Shown: positions 18,291 through 26,104 of the stretch, piece after piece | Layout: every line of letters begins with the position of its first letter | How positions within the stretch are numbered: position 1 is the stretch's first letter | NCBI GenBank assembly: GCA_964437595.1 | Contig: CAYTHO010000019.1 | Coordinates: 1-64,000, forward strand | DNA: 64,000 bases | Direction of reading: 5' to 3' | Origin: DSYU01 sp964437595 | Lineage (GTDB): Bacteria > Chloroflexota > Anaerolineae > Anaerolineales > Anaerolineaceae | Program-made: the position numbers and the translations under genes | The notes under the pieces: generated by a model | Databases searched by the model: none | What the model saw: only the letters and a program-made list of their open reading frames with translations | What the model was told of the DNA's origin: nothing

Positions 18291-19136
18291 TTACAGGTCG
18301 CGTTTCCCAAACTGGCGGATGGCGATTACCACCATCACCAGCAGGTAGAAACCGGCATATGCCAGCATCAGGGTGCTTGGCTCAGAACCAGATGTGAAGG
18401 GATTTACCCCGCCCATATTCATCAGCCTGGAGCTCAACAGGCCGCCGGCCTTGCTCCAGATGGCGTCACTGGGCATAATCAGGCTGGAGAGAATGCCTAT
18501 GTTGGCGGCAGTCTGGTTATTTAAAAAGGTTCCGATGCGTTCTACCCACCCGCCGATAAAGGCCAGCCCGTACGCGCCAAAGACGGCCCCGCCGGTTGCC
18601 AGGGTTGAAAGCGTGCTGCTGAAAGCCAGGGTGAGGCTCATTACGATCAGGCAGTTAAAGTAAATCAGTACCAGTCCGGTGAGCCAGTTGCTGGTGGTGA
18701 ACCGCGCCAGCAGCCAGACGACGAATACCACCCCGCCGCCCAGCAGCAGCAAATACAGCAGCAGCAGCGCGGCGTGCCCCAGCCACTTACCCAGCACAAC
18801 CTCGCTCCGCCGGATGGGCTTGGTGATGACGGCCTGGATGGTGCCAGACTGAATCTCTCCGGCCAGGCTGTCGGCGGTGATCAGCGCGGAGATGGCAATG
18901 CACAGAAAATTTACCACGTACAGGCCGGCTAACAGCAGTACGTTATAAGCCTGGTTGCGGACTCCTTCACGGAAGGTGGGAGCCTGTGAGTGCATGGCAA
19001 ATTCCTGCTGGATGTAATAAAAGCCGAGGCCATACAGCAGTAAGAAGGCAATTCCTAATATCAGGGCTGCCAGGACGATCTTGCGCCGGATGGCCTCGCG
19101 AAAGGTAAGCCCGGCAATGGTTCGTATGGTATCCAT
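18291..19136 (-). CDS. ABC transporter permease (ABC-2 type)
   Basis: Integral membrane protein of 281 residues with about six predicted helices, starting LTFREAIRRKIVLAALILG and including the LITADSLAGEIQSGTIQAVITKP segment that marks ABC-2 permeases such as those of the Nos/CcmB-like group. It starts at 19136, one base past the stop of the ATPase gene, and its GGGGGA site is inside that gene, so the pair is translationally coupled. It is preceded by the ATPase and followed by MEMO and deacetylase genes. The substrate is unknown. Confidence 0.85.
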   Translation of the reverse strand: MDTIRTIAGLTFREAIRRKIVLAALILGIAFLLLYGLGFYYIQQEFAMHSQAPTFREGVRNQAYNVLLLAGLYVVNFLCIAISALITADSLAGEIQSGTIQAVITKPIRRSEVVLGKWLGHAALLLLYLLLLGGGVVFVVWLLARFTTSNWLTGLVLIYFNCLIVMSLTLAFSSTLSTLATGGAVFGAYGLAFIGGWVERIGTFLNNQTAANIGILSSLIMPSDAIWSKAGGLLSSRLMNMGGVNPFTSGSEPSTLMLAYAGFYLLVMVVIAIRQFGKRDL

Positions 19137-19137
19137 A

Positions 19138-20064
19138 TTACAATCCCCCGTCCGTTCCAACCACCTGGATGAACAGATCCTCTAGCGACAGGCGCTGCGG
19201 GATAATGGCGTATACATCTACGCCGCTTTCCACCAGGCAGCGGTTGATTTGCGGCAGCACATCTTCATCACTGACGGTCATCAGGATGGCTTCCCCTTCT
19301 GTGCGTACGTCTTTTCCCCACTGCGATATCGCGTTGAGTGTTTCAGGAAAATATCCTCGGGCGTGGATGGTGACGGTGGTCGCGCCGTCCATCAGCGCGC
19401 TGACTGTGCTGACGCGCAGCACCTCGCCGTGCTTGATAAATGCCACCCGGTCGCAGGTAATTTCTACTTCGCTGAGCAGGTGCGAGTTGAGAAAGACGGT
19501 AGTGCCTTCCTGGCGTAATTGGCGGATGATATCGCGCACCAGGCGCCGCCCGACCGGGTCCAGCCCGGAGGTGGGCTCATCCAGGAAAACTAGTTCTGGG
19601 TGGTTGAGCAGGGCCTGGGCCAGCCCGATGCGCTGCAGCATGCCCTTAGAAAAGGTGCGCAGTTGTTTATTGCGGAAAGGAGTGAGTCCCACGCGTTCAA
19701 GCAGTTCCGCGGCGCGCTGCTCCAGGTGAGATGGGTCCATGCGGTACAGCTTTCCGTGCAGCGTAAGAAACTCCGCCGCGGTGAGCCAGTCGTGGAAGCG
19801 GAAATGTTCAGGGAGAAAACCGGTTTTCTCCCGCGCGCGGCGGTCTGTTACCGGTTGTCCCAGCAGAGCGGCGCTGCCTGAGGTAGGCTTTACCAGCCCC
19901 AGGAACATTTTTATGGAGGTAGTTTTGCCGGCTCCATTCGGGCCGAGGAAACCAAACACCTCGCCGCGTTTTACATCAAGGGTCAGCCCGCGCACGGCAA
20001 CCTGGCTGTTAAACTCCTTGCGCAGCTCGCGGGCTTCGATGGCGTAGTCAGTATTCATAGGCAT
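19138..20064 (-). CDS. ABC transporter ATP-binding protein
   Basis: ATPase of an ABC-2 exporter. Walker A is GPNGAGKTTS, the signature motif is the variant FSKGMLQRIGLAQ, Walker B is LVFLDEPTSGLDP and the H-loop is NSHLLSE. The C-terminal third is the regulatory domain seen in CcmA/NatA-like proteins. The 308 residues include two extra residues (MP) if the first ATG at 20064 is used; the second ATG at 20058 is as likely, as no ribosome-binding site is present and a TATAAT lies at 20067-20072. It is paired with the permease downstream. Confidence 0.93.
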   Translation of the reverse strand: MPMNTDYAIEARELRKEFNSQVAVRGLTLDVKRGEVFGFLGPNGAGKTTSIKMFLGLVKPTSGSAALLGQPVTDRRAREKTGFLPEHFRFHDWLTAAEFLTLHGKLYRMDPSHLEQRAAELLERVGLTPFRNKQLRTFSKGMLQRIGLAQALLNHPELVFLDEPTSGLDPVGRRLVRDIIRQLRQEGTTVFLNSHLLSEVEITCDRVAFIKHGEVLRVSTVSALMDGATTVTIHARGYFPETLNAISQWGKDVRTEGEAILMTVSDEDVLPQINRCLVESGVDVYAIIPQRLSLEDLFIQVVGTDGGL

Positions 20065-20128
20065 AGATTATAAAGTATCCAGCGCAACGTTTCGATTTAT
20101 AGCAAAATATTGGGATAATTCCGTAAAT

Positions 20129-20159
20129 AGGACGGTTCCTATCAACCAGGAACCGCCCT
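20129..20159 (-). terminator. Stem-loop after the anti-sigma gene
   Basis: AGGACGGTTCC and GGAACCGCCCT form a stem with one internal mismatch and loop TATCAACCA. It lies between the anti-sigma gene stop (20198) and the ABC ATPase start. The U-run following on the minus strand is weak, so termination strength is uncertain. Confidence 0.5.
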
Positions 20160-20197
20160 ATCTCCGGAAAGGCTGAACTCTATGAGGTCAGATTGGT

Positions 20198-21334
20198 TTA
20201 CTTCAGTGAACCTGCCAGTTCGATGGCCTGGCTTTTGCCGCCCGGACCATGCAGGCCGTAGAGCATGCCCTCTTTGATCCAGATGAGATCGTAGAAACCG
20301 TGCTCGGCATCTACAAACAAGGTGGCGGAAACGCCATCTACATACACCTCTTCATACTGAATTTCTCCACCCTGCGGGATGGGCACGACCAGCGTAGAAG
20401 TCCAGTCGATGCGCTGGCTGAGCTGTGCCGCTTCATCGGGTGAAAGGCCAAGGAATTCAAACATGGCGGCGCCCATTGCGGGCATGTCCAGGCTTTCCGG
20501 GGCATCCACCGTGGGGCTGGGCATCTGCACCAGGTTGATGCAGTCACTCGACATGGCCTTTTCCTCTTGCGGTTCCTCGCAGCCCGAAGTTGCGACCACA
20601 GCCTGGGGGATTTCCACGGTTACGATCTTGCCATCCACATCTTCCGGCAGTTGAATGTTTACACCAGCTACATCCAGTAACTCCTGAAGCTTGGCCCGAT
20701 CGATGGTGAAGACAGCGCTTCCGCTGCCTTCTACCTGCAGGTCAAAGCCAGGGCCGGCTGCGGGCAGGCGCGGGGTGAACCCGGCTTTTTCGCTGGCTTC
20801 TTCTACGGAAGCAACATCGACCGGTTCACTCTTTTCGATTACCTTGAGATCATCCTGGAATACCTGCTCGATCACATCCTGGCTCGATTCCAGGCTAGCG
20901 AGAGCATTTTCAGCCGCGGCTGGGTCAATGGTAACCACCTGTACCTTCTGCACTCGGAACAGGCCTAAGAGATCGCTGGCCCAGGCGCTGGCAGGGGTGA
21001 GGGTGAAAATGAGAGTCAGCACGGCGAAGATCGCCAGAGCAGTCCAAAGCGGACGTCTTTTTAACATAGTTGGTATCGTCTCCTTTTTTTGTTTTTGATG
21101 CAAATTGTTGGCGAAGCGTTTATAAACCGTCTGGGTAGAGCGCGGCTGCTCCAGCATCCCGGGCGCCAGAAAATCCATCCGCGCACGCACCATTTCAGCG
21201 CGCCTCATCATCTGACCGAGGCGGTTTTGGCAGGCCGGGCAGGCATTCAGGTGATCCTGAGCCTTCGCGGCCTGTTCGCCAGGCATTTCCTTATCTATCC
21301 AGGCGCGCAGTTGATCATCTTTCAGGTGCATCAT
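20198..21334 (-). CDS. Zinc-finger anti-sigma factor, transmembrane
   Basis: N-terminal cytoplasmic anti-sigma zinc finger of the ZAS type with H-x3-C-x2-C (HLNACPAC, about residues 27-34), one membrane helix (about 95-117, WTALAIFAVLTLIFTL) and a large outer domain of about 240 residues with a DUF4367-like look. The start at 21334 (MMHLKDD) was chosen because GGAG lies eight bases before it; an upstream in-frame extension lies inside the sigma gene. The overlap with the sigma gene is 20 bases. It is expected to hold the ECF sigma factor at 21315-21875 inactive until a cell-surface signal arrives. Confidence 0.85.
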   Translation of the reverse strand: MMHLKDDQLRAWIDKEMPGEQAAKAQDHLNACPACQNRLGQMMRRAEMVRARMDFLAPGMLEQPRSTQTVYKRFANNLHQKQKKETIPTMLKRRPLWTALAIFAVLTLIFTLTPASAWASDLLGLFRVQKVQVVTIDPAAAENALASLESSQDVIEQVFQDDLKVIEKSEPVDVASVEEASEKAGFTPRLPAAGPGFDLQVEGSGSAVFTIDRAKLQELLDVAGVNIQLPEDVDGKIVTVEIPQAVVATSGCEEPQEEKAMSSDCINLVQMPSPTVDAPESLDMPAMGAAMFEFLGLSPDEAAQLSQRIDWTSTLVVPIPQGGEIQYEEVYVDGVSATLFVDAEHGFYDLIWIKEGMLYGLHGPGGKSQAIELAGSLK

Positions 21335-21875
21335 CTTTCTCTCCTCGACGGAACAACGCTTCAAACTTCGCCTCCGCGCGGGACAGGAATGTCCCCACGG
21401 AACCAGCGGCGACATCGATCACGGCGGCGATTTCTTTGTACGACAGGCCCGAGTGGCGCAGGATCAACACCTGAACATCGCGCAGCGGCATCTGGCGCAG
21501 TACAGCGCGCACGCACTGGCGCTCGATGTGCTGTTCTGCTAAACAGGCCGGGTCGTTGGCGGGTTTCGTTTCCATCATGGCTGCTGCCGCAGCTTCGCTA
21601 TACCGCTCGCGGCGCTGACCGGCGCGCAGGGTGTTGTAGCCCAGGCGCGTGGCGACCCGGTAGAGCCAACCCGCCAGGTTTTCATCCTGGGCAGGCGGGC
21701 GCTCCCACAGCCGCCAGAATGTTTCGGCGGCCAGGTCATCGGCCTCGTAGCGGTCGCCGGTCAGCCGGAACAGGATAGCGTACACCTTCGGGTAGTGTTC
21801 GTGAAAAATTGATTCGAAGGCGCGCTCGTCCAACCGTAGTGCGGTGCGGAATAAGTCAGCTTTGGTCACAGTCAT
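21315..21875 (-). CDS. ECF-type RNA polymerase sigma factor
   Basis: Sigma-70 family of the extracytoplasmic function type, 186 residues. Region 2 is FESIFHEHYPKVYAILFRLTGD with YEADDLAAETFWRLW, and region 4 is LPxRD-like (MPLRDVQVLILRHSGLSYKEIAAVID) with helix-turn-helix. Region 3 is absent as usual. The anti-sigma gene overlaps its end, the classic pair. No clear ribosome-binding site precedes the ATG; a TACAAT box nearly abuts it, so a downstream GTG (codon 3) with a leaderless transcript is possible. Confidence 0.92.
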   Translation of the reverse strand: MTVTKADLFRTALRLDERAFESIFHEHYPKVYAILFRLTGDRYEADDLAAETFWRLWERPPAQDENLAGWLYRVATRLGYNTLRAGQRRERYSEAAAAAMMETKPANDPACLAEQHIERQCVRAVLRQMPLRDVQVLILRHSGLSYKEIAAVIDVAAGSVGTFLSRAEAKFEALFRRGEKDDAPER

Positions 21876-22013
21876 TATTGTAAACCCACCATGGCGTGCT
21901 GCGTTGTCGCCGTTTGGTGATCACATAATAGAAACACCGCTCAGCGCTCATTTGTGACAGGCTGACCTTTTCGACTGGTCGCTTCCTGCTTTACAGCAGG
22001 AGGGAGACTTGGA

Positions 22014-22865
22014 TTAACTTTTGCTTGCCAGATCGATTTCGATCGCCTGGATTCCAGCGCCCCGGTCAGACTTTGCCAGTTCAAATTCGAAGAACAGGTT
22101 GCGCGTAGGCAGCGCCGCCGGGTTGATTTGTGATGGCAGGTTGGAATCGTGGAAGAAGGCGGTCATGTACGGAGAATCGGGGTTGCGAGTATCCGTGATC
22201 CACAGGTCAGGTGAGATGGCCTTCAGGAAGCGCATGAACCCGTAGCCCTGATCGCTGTGCCAGTAACACCATCCGCGCACGCGCGAACCCATTTCACCCC
22301 AAACGCTGGAGCTTGGCTCATACTTCTGGCGGGCATTGACCGGGATCAGATCGGGAATCAGGTAGCCAGAAACGAACATGTCGCATTCTTGCTTCAAGCG
22401 CGAGGAGACGTTCTCCAGTCCGATGATCTCTACCCGGCAGCCTTTGTTCTGCAGGGCGCGCACGACCTGAACGAAATCGCCGTCGCCGCTGGCAATCAGC
22501 ACCCGGTCCAGGTTTTCGGACTGCAGCAGGGCGTCGACCGCCAGGTCCAGGTCGGCGTTGGCTTTGCCGATTACCCGTCCTGATTCATCCTCGTACCAGC
22601 GAATCTCTTTGACAATGACCTTGTAACCCAGGTCGCGCAGCGCCGAGTGGAAATTTGCCGATCCTTTGCGATAGTCCTCATCGCGTTCTGCCCGGGCCGA
22701 ATCATAGGTTACATATGCATTGAGGCGAACAGGTTCTGCATAGTCGCGGCAGGCAAACTCGCGAAGAACATCATACTGCATGCGCTGACCGCCGTTGTTA
22801 TAGATGTTTGCTACATCAACATAAACGCCGACTTTAAACGTAGAATTTCTTTGGCTAGGTGACAT
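22014..22865 (-). CDS. NYN-domain protein fused to a cold-shock-like domain
   Basis: The N-terminal half is a NYN (LabA/DUF88) PIN-like nuclease domain: VYVDVANIYNN with D17, NADLDLAVDAL with D105 and D107, and IASGDGDFVQVV with D128 and D130, the usual acidic metal site. The C-terminal residues 195-283 look like a cold-shock domain: RGWCYW, GYGF (RNP1-like, 207-210), FFHDS (RNP2-like, 237-241) and LFFEFE, with a loop insertion of about 20 residues. The predicted action is RNA binding and cleavage. No Shine-Dalgarno is seen; a TATAAA box lies 18 bases upstream of the ATG. It is monocistronic and divergent from the TrmH gene. Confidence 0.8.
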   Translation of the reverse strand: MSPSQRNSTFKVGVYVDVANIYNNGGQRMQYDVLREFACRDYAEPVRLNAYVTYDSARAERDEDYRKGSANFHSALRDLGYKVIVKEIRWYEDESGRVIGKANADLDLAVDALLQSENLDRVLIASGDGDFVQVVRALQNKGCRVEIIGLENVSSRLKQECDMFVSGYLIPDLIPVNARQKYEPSSSVWGEMGSRVRGWCYWHSDQGYGFMRFLKAISPDLWITDTRNPDSPYMTAFFHDSNLPSQINPAALPTRNLFFEFELAKSDRGAGIQAIEIDLASKS

Positions 22866-23004
22866 GTTTTTACTCGAACAAATTTTATACGGTTGCTCTA
22901 TTCAGATGTGTAAAGATAATTTGATTTTATCGTAGTGAGTTTACCTTAATACAGTATATGTCGTCAAACAAAACAAAGATACAGGTACATTACAGATTAT
23001 AACG

Positions 23005-23040
23005 TTGATTTTCGAAATCGGGTGCTTTATACTAGCGGCA
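23005..23040 (+). promoter_or_regulatory. Leaderless promoter of the TrmH-family gene
   Basis: TTGATT (23005-23010) and TATACT (23028-23033) are separated by 17 bases. The ATG begins at 23040, six bases after the -10 box, which is where transcription would start. No ribosome-binding site exists, so the mRNA is expected to begin at or near the A of the ATG. Confidence 0.6.
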
Positions 23041-23717
23041 TGCCCATCGATGCTGATCTTCCAGGTAATTTCGTCCAGAATCCACATTTCCAGGTGCGCC
23101 AGTGCACGCGCGATACCTGCCGGCTGCGCTTTTCTACTGTTCTTGGCGACCCGAAGGCCGAACGCTGCCCGCTCTGCCGCGCGCAGACCCAGGTGATCGA
23201 CACCGCTTATGAACGAGCCATGGTTGAGCAAGGTGTTGACCATGCTCGCGGCCCTGATCTGGAAGTATTTCTGGATAATATTCGCAGTGCGTGGAATGTT
23301 GGCTCCATGCTGCGTTCGGCGGATGGGGCAGGTGTACGCCATGTGCACCTGTGCGGGGTCAGCTCGCAGCCAGATAATCCCAAAGTAGCGAAAACGGCGT
23401 TAGGCGCGGAAAAGAGCCTGCCCTGGACGTTTTATCCGGATGGCGTGGTGGGCGCGCGGAGGATAAAGGAACAAGGGATGCGCCTATGGGCGCTGGAAGG
23501 CGGCCCTAGAGCCGAGTCGTTATTCGACGCTGCCGTTGATCTGCCCGGCCCACCGCTGGTGCTGGTGGCAGGCAATGAGCTAACTGGCGTCGACCCGGGC
23601 ATCCTTGACCTGTGCGACCGGGTTGTCTGCCTGCCTATGCAGGGCGTAAAAGGTTCGCTGAATGTGGCCGTGGCGTTTGGAATTGCGGTCTATACAATCC
23701 GGTATCATGCAGGGTAA
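23040..23717 (+). CDS. TrmH/SpoU-family RNA 2'-O-methyltransferase with N-terminal zinc ribbon
   Basis: SPOUT knot methylase acting on tRNA or rRNA ribose. Family motifs are LDNIRSAWNVGSMLRSAD (motif 1), LVAGNELTGV (motif 2) and LPMQGVKGSLNVAVA (motif 3). Before the methylase domain, residues 18-53 carry four cysteines in two pairs (CTRDTC and CPLC), a likely zinc ribbon that is not in the basic TrmH. The start at 23040 fits a leaderless transcript; an upstream GTG in frame at 23022 is less likely. The target nucleotide is not predictable. The next gene starts eight bases after the stop. Confidence 0.88.
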   Translation: MPIDADLPGNFVQNPHFQVRQCTRDTCRLRFSTVLGDPKAERCPLCRAQTQVIDTAYERAMVEQGVDHARGPDLEVFLDNIRSAWNVGSMLRSADGAGVRHVHLCGVSSQPDNPKVAKTALGAEKSLPWTFYPDGVVGARRIKEQGMRLWALEGGPRAESLFDAAVDLPGPPLVLVAGNELTGVDPGILDLCDRVVCLPMQGVKGSLNVAVAFGIAVYTIRYHAG

Positions 23718-23724
23718 CCAGCTT

Positions 23725-24741
23725 ATGGATGCCAACCCAACCCCCCCTTCCGAAATGCGCGCGATGGTTCTGGAAGCTCCGGGGCAGCCGCTGCGGCTTC
23801 GCGCCGTTCCGGCGCCCTGGCCCGGGCCAGGGCAGATGCTGATCCGCGTGCGGGCGTGCGGCGTGTGCCGCACCGACCTGCACATCGTCGATGGCGAGCT
23901 AGCCGGGCCCAAGCTGCCGCTGATCCTGGGGCACGAAATTGTTGGGGAAGTGGCTGCGCTGGGGGTAGGTGTGGAACGCTTCCAACTCGGGCAGCGGGTA
24001 GGCGTGCCGTGGTTGGGCTATACCGATGGTGTATGCCTCTACTGCCGATCTGGGCAAGAAAACCTGTGCGATCATCCGCGCTTTACCGGGTATACCATCG
24101 ATGGTGGTTATGCGGAATATACTGTCGCGGACCAGCGCTACTGCTTTGCGCTCCCTGATCGCTTCAATGATGCCGAAGCCGCCCCGCTGCTGTGCGCCGG
24201 GCTGATTGGCTACCGCACGTACCGGATGGCCGGGCCGGGGATCCGCCGTTTAGGGATTTATGGGTTCGGCGGGGCAGCGCACATTATTGCCCAGGTGGCG
24301 GTCCACCAGGGCGTGCAGGTGTATGCATTTACCCGTCCAGGCGATTCCGATGCGCAGAATTTTGCCAGAAGCCTGGGCGCTATCTGGGCAGGTGGCTCTG
24401 ATGATCGTCCTCCTGAGCTTCTCGATGCCGCTTTGATTTTTGCTCCGGTGGGGGCACTGGTTCCGGCTGCTTTGCGCATCGTACGCAAGGGTGGCGCGGT
24501 GGTGTGCGGTGGAATCCATATGAGCGATATCCCACCTTTCCCGTATTCTTCGTTGTGGGAAGAACGGTCGATCCGCTCGGTCGCAAACCTCACTCGCCAG
24601 GATGGTGAAGAACTGATGGCTGTTGCTTTGCGCGTGCCCTTGCGCACTGAAATTACGCCCTTCCCGCTGGACCAGGCCAACGAAGCCCTGGACCGGCTGC
24701 GATCCGGAAGACTGCAAGGCGCCGCAGTTCTGCTTCCATAA
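23725..24741 (+). CDS. Zinc-dependent alcohol dehydrogenase (MDR family)
   Basis: Medium-chain dehydrogenase/reductase. The catalytic zinc site is C in GVCRTDLH with H in LGHEIVG; the structural zinc lobe has CLYCxxGxxNLC. The Rossmann motif GFGGAAH follows near residue 180. The family of zinc-binding alcohol dehydrogenases close to AdhA/YqhD-like bacterial enzymes is likely. The start at 23725 (MDANP) was chosen; an in-frame ATG at 23707 overlaps the upstream gene. Length 338 residues. The substrate alcohol is unknown. It probably shares a transcript with the TrmH gene. Confidence 0.9.
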   Translation: MDANPTPPSEMRAMVLEAPGQPLRLRAVPAPWPGPGQMLIRVRACGVCRTDLHIVDGELAGPKLPLILGHEIVGEVAALGVGVERFQLGQRVGVPWLGYTDGVCLYCRSGQENLCDHPRFTGYTIDGGYAEYTVADQRYCFALPDRFNDAEAAPLLCAGLIGYRTYRMAGPGIRRLGIYGFGGAAHIIAQVAVHQGVQVYAFTRPGDSDAQNFARSLGAIWAGGSDDRPPELLDAALIFAPVGALVPAALRIVRKGGAVVCGGIHMSDIPPFPYSSLWEERSIRSVANLTRQDGEELMAVALRVPLRTEITPFPLDQANEALDRLRSGRLQGAAVLLP

Positions 24742-24843
24742 AGCACTGGCCCTTTGGACAACGAAAACCCTCGCCATATGACCAGGACAAAAATCAGGCG
24801 GGCGGGTCAAACGATTCTTGCGCTGGTGTGATAAGGTAGAGTC

Positions 24844-25179
24844 ATGCAGAAGCGAGATGTGCAACCCAGCCTGGACCCTCACGAGGGTGAAGAAACGGAA
24901 CCATGTATAGAGGACACTTCTGTTCTCCTGACGCTGCAGGTTCCTGTGCTCACTCGCCTGGATGCTATAGTACAAATATTATTCTCTGCCGGGCTGATTG
25001 CAGATGTTCTTCCGCGCTTATGGGAGCGCAGTCCCCAGGAGGGGCGCATCCGGCAAGCTGAACTCACTCTGCTGACCCATGGGGCACTTGCAGAGGTGCG
25101 GGGGCTGCTGTTGGAACTGCGGCTGACTGAGCCTGTCGAAATTGACCCAAGCGCTTCTCTTATCCAAAAGGAGCCCTGA
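24844..25179 (+). CDS. Orphan HisKA_3-like dimerisation domain lacking the phosphoacceptor histidine
   Basis: A 111-residue protein. Residues 36-97 match the dimerisation and phosphotransfer (DHp) helices of NarL-type histidine kinases seen in Chloroflexota (ILFSAGLIADVLPRLWE, then LLTHGALAEVRGLLLELR). The H-box position, normally HDAV, reads RLDAIVQ here, so L39 stands where the phosphoacceptor His should be. The catalytic ATPase domain and any sensor domain are absent. The next gene is a NarL-type regulator with only three bases to its first start codon. It may be a decayed kinase or a protein that binds the regulator. The frame is clean and its start is preceded by a weak AAGG. Confidence 0.65.
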   Translation: MQKRDVQPSLDPHEGEETEPCIEDTSVLLTLQVPVLTRLDAIVQILFSAGLIADVLPRLWERSPQEGRIRQAELTLLTHGALAEVRGLLLELRLTEPVEIDPSASLIQKEP

Positions 25180-25182
25180 TAT

Positions 25183-25893
25183 TTGATGGAAAAAATCCGG
25201 CCCATTCGTATATTGCTGGTGGATGATCATGCCGTGGTACGCAGCGGGTTGAAGGCTTTTCTGATGGTATTTGACGATCTGGAATTTGTTGGCGAAGCAG
25301 GTGATGGGCGGGAAGCCGTGCAGCAATGCGCGGAGCTTCAGCCAGATGTAGTGTTGATGGACCTGGTGATGCCCGATATGGATGGGGCTACGGCGACCCA
25401 GGCTATTCGTTCGCAGTGGCCCGAGATCCAGGTGGTTGTGCTGACAAGTTTTAAGGAAGATGACCTGGTTCAGGGCGCGCTGCGCGCGGGAGCCATCGGG
25501 TACCTGTTGAAGAATGCTTCCGCTTCTGATCTGGCGCTGGCGATTCGCTCCGCGGTCGCCGGGCGGACGATGCTTGCCCCCGAAGCTGCTCAGGCGCTCA
25601 TCCAGGCTAACCGTTCGATGCAGCAGGCTATTCGTTACGATCTTACCGGTCGAGAAAAAGAAGTGCTGGCCCTGATGTCGCTCGGGCTGAACAACCTGGA
25701 AATAGCCGACCGGCTGGTTGTTTCGCGCTCTACGGTGAAATTTCATGTCAGCAGCGTGCTATCCAAGCTTGGGGCTGCCTCACGCACTGAGGCCGTTGCA
25801 ATTGCCGTGCAAAACCACCTGGTCGAATCGCCATCAAAGGACGGGCGGGTTCTATCCCCTCCTCAGAGTGCGTCTGGGGCCATAAGAAAATAA
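25183..25893 (+). CDS. NarL/LuxR-family response regulator
   Basis: Two-domain transcription regulator of 236 residues. The receiver domain has the acidic pair in LLVDDH, the phosphoacceptor aspartate in LMDLVMPD, the threonine in VLTSF and the lysine in LLKNA. The C-terminal helix-turn-helix is LTGREKEVLALMSLGLNNLEIADRLVVS with RSTVKFHVSSVLSKLG. AAGGAG is nine bases before a TTG (25183) and 12 before the next ATG (25186), so either may be used. No complete histidine kinase is nearby; the small DHp-like protein just upstream is the only candidate partner. Confidence 0.92.
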   Translation: MMEKIRPIRILLVDDHAVVRSGLKAFLMVFDDLEFVGEAGDGREAVQQCAELQPDVVLMDLVMPDMDGATATQAIRSQWPEIQVVVLTSFKEDDLVQGALRAGAIGYLLKNASASDLALAIRSAVAGRTMLAPEAAQALIQANRSMQQAIRYDLTGREKEVLALMSLGLNNLEIADRLVVSRSTVKFHVSSVLSKLGAASRTEAVAIAVQNHLVESPSKDGRVLSPPQSASGAIRK

Positions 25894-26104
25894 ATCCGCC
25901 ATAATTACCCCGATTTATTGACACATGTCGGTTCCCTCTATGACAACAGTCCCTTGTGACTGCTTTTGCACATCGGTAAAATGAGTGCATTCGCCCGCTC
26001 TTTTTAAAACAGCACATTCGCTTGCTGGTTTTATACAAGGCGCTCTGCCTGGAGCCTTGGACAAAAAGCATTGAGTTATCCCAGCGGGAATTTCTGGAGG
26101 AAAC

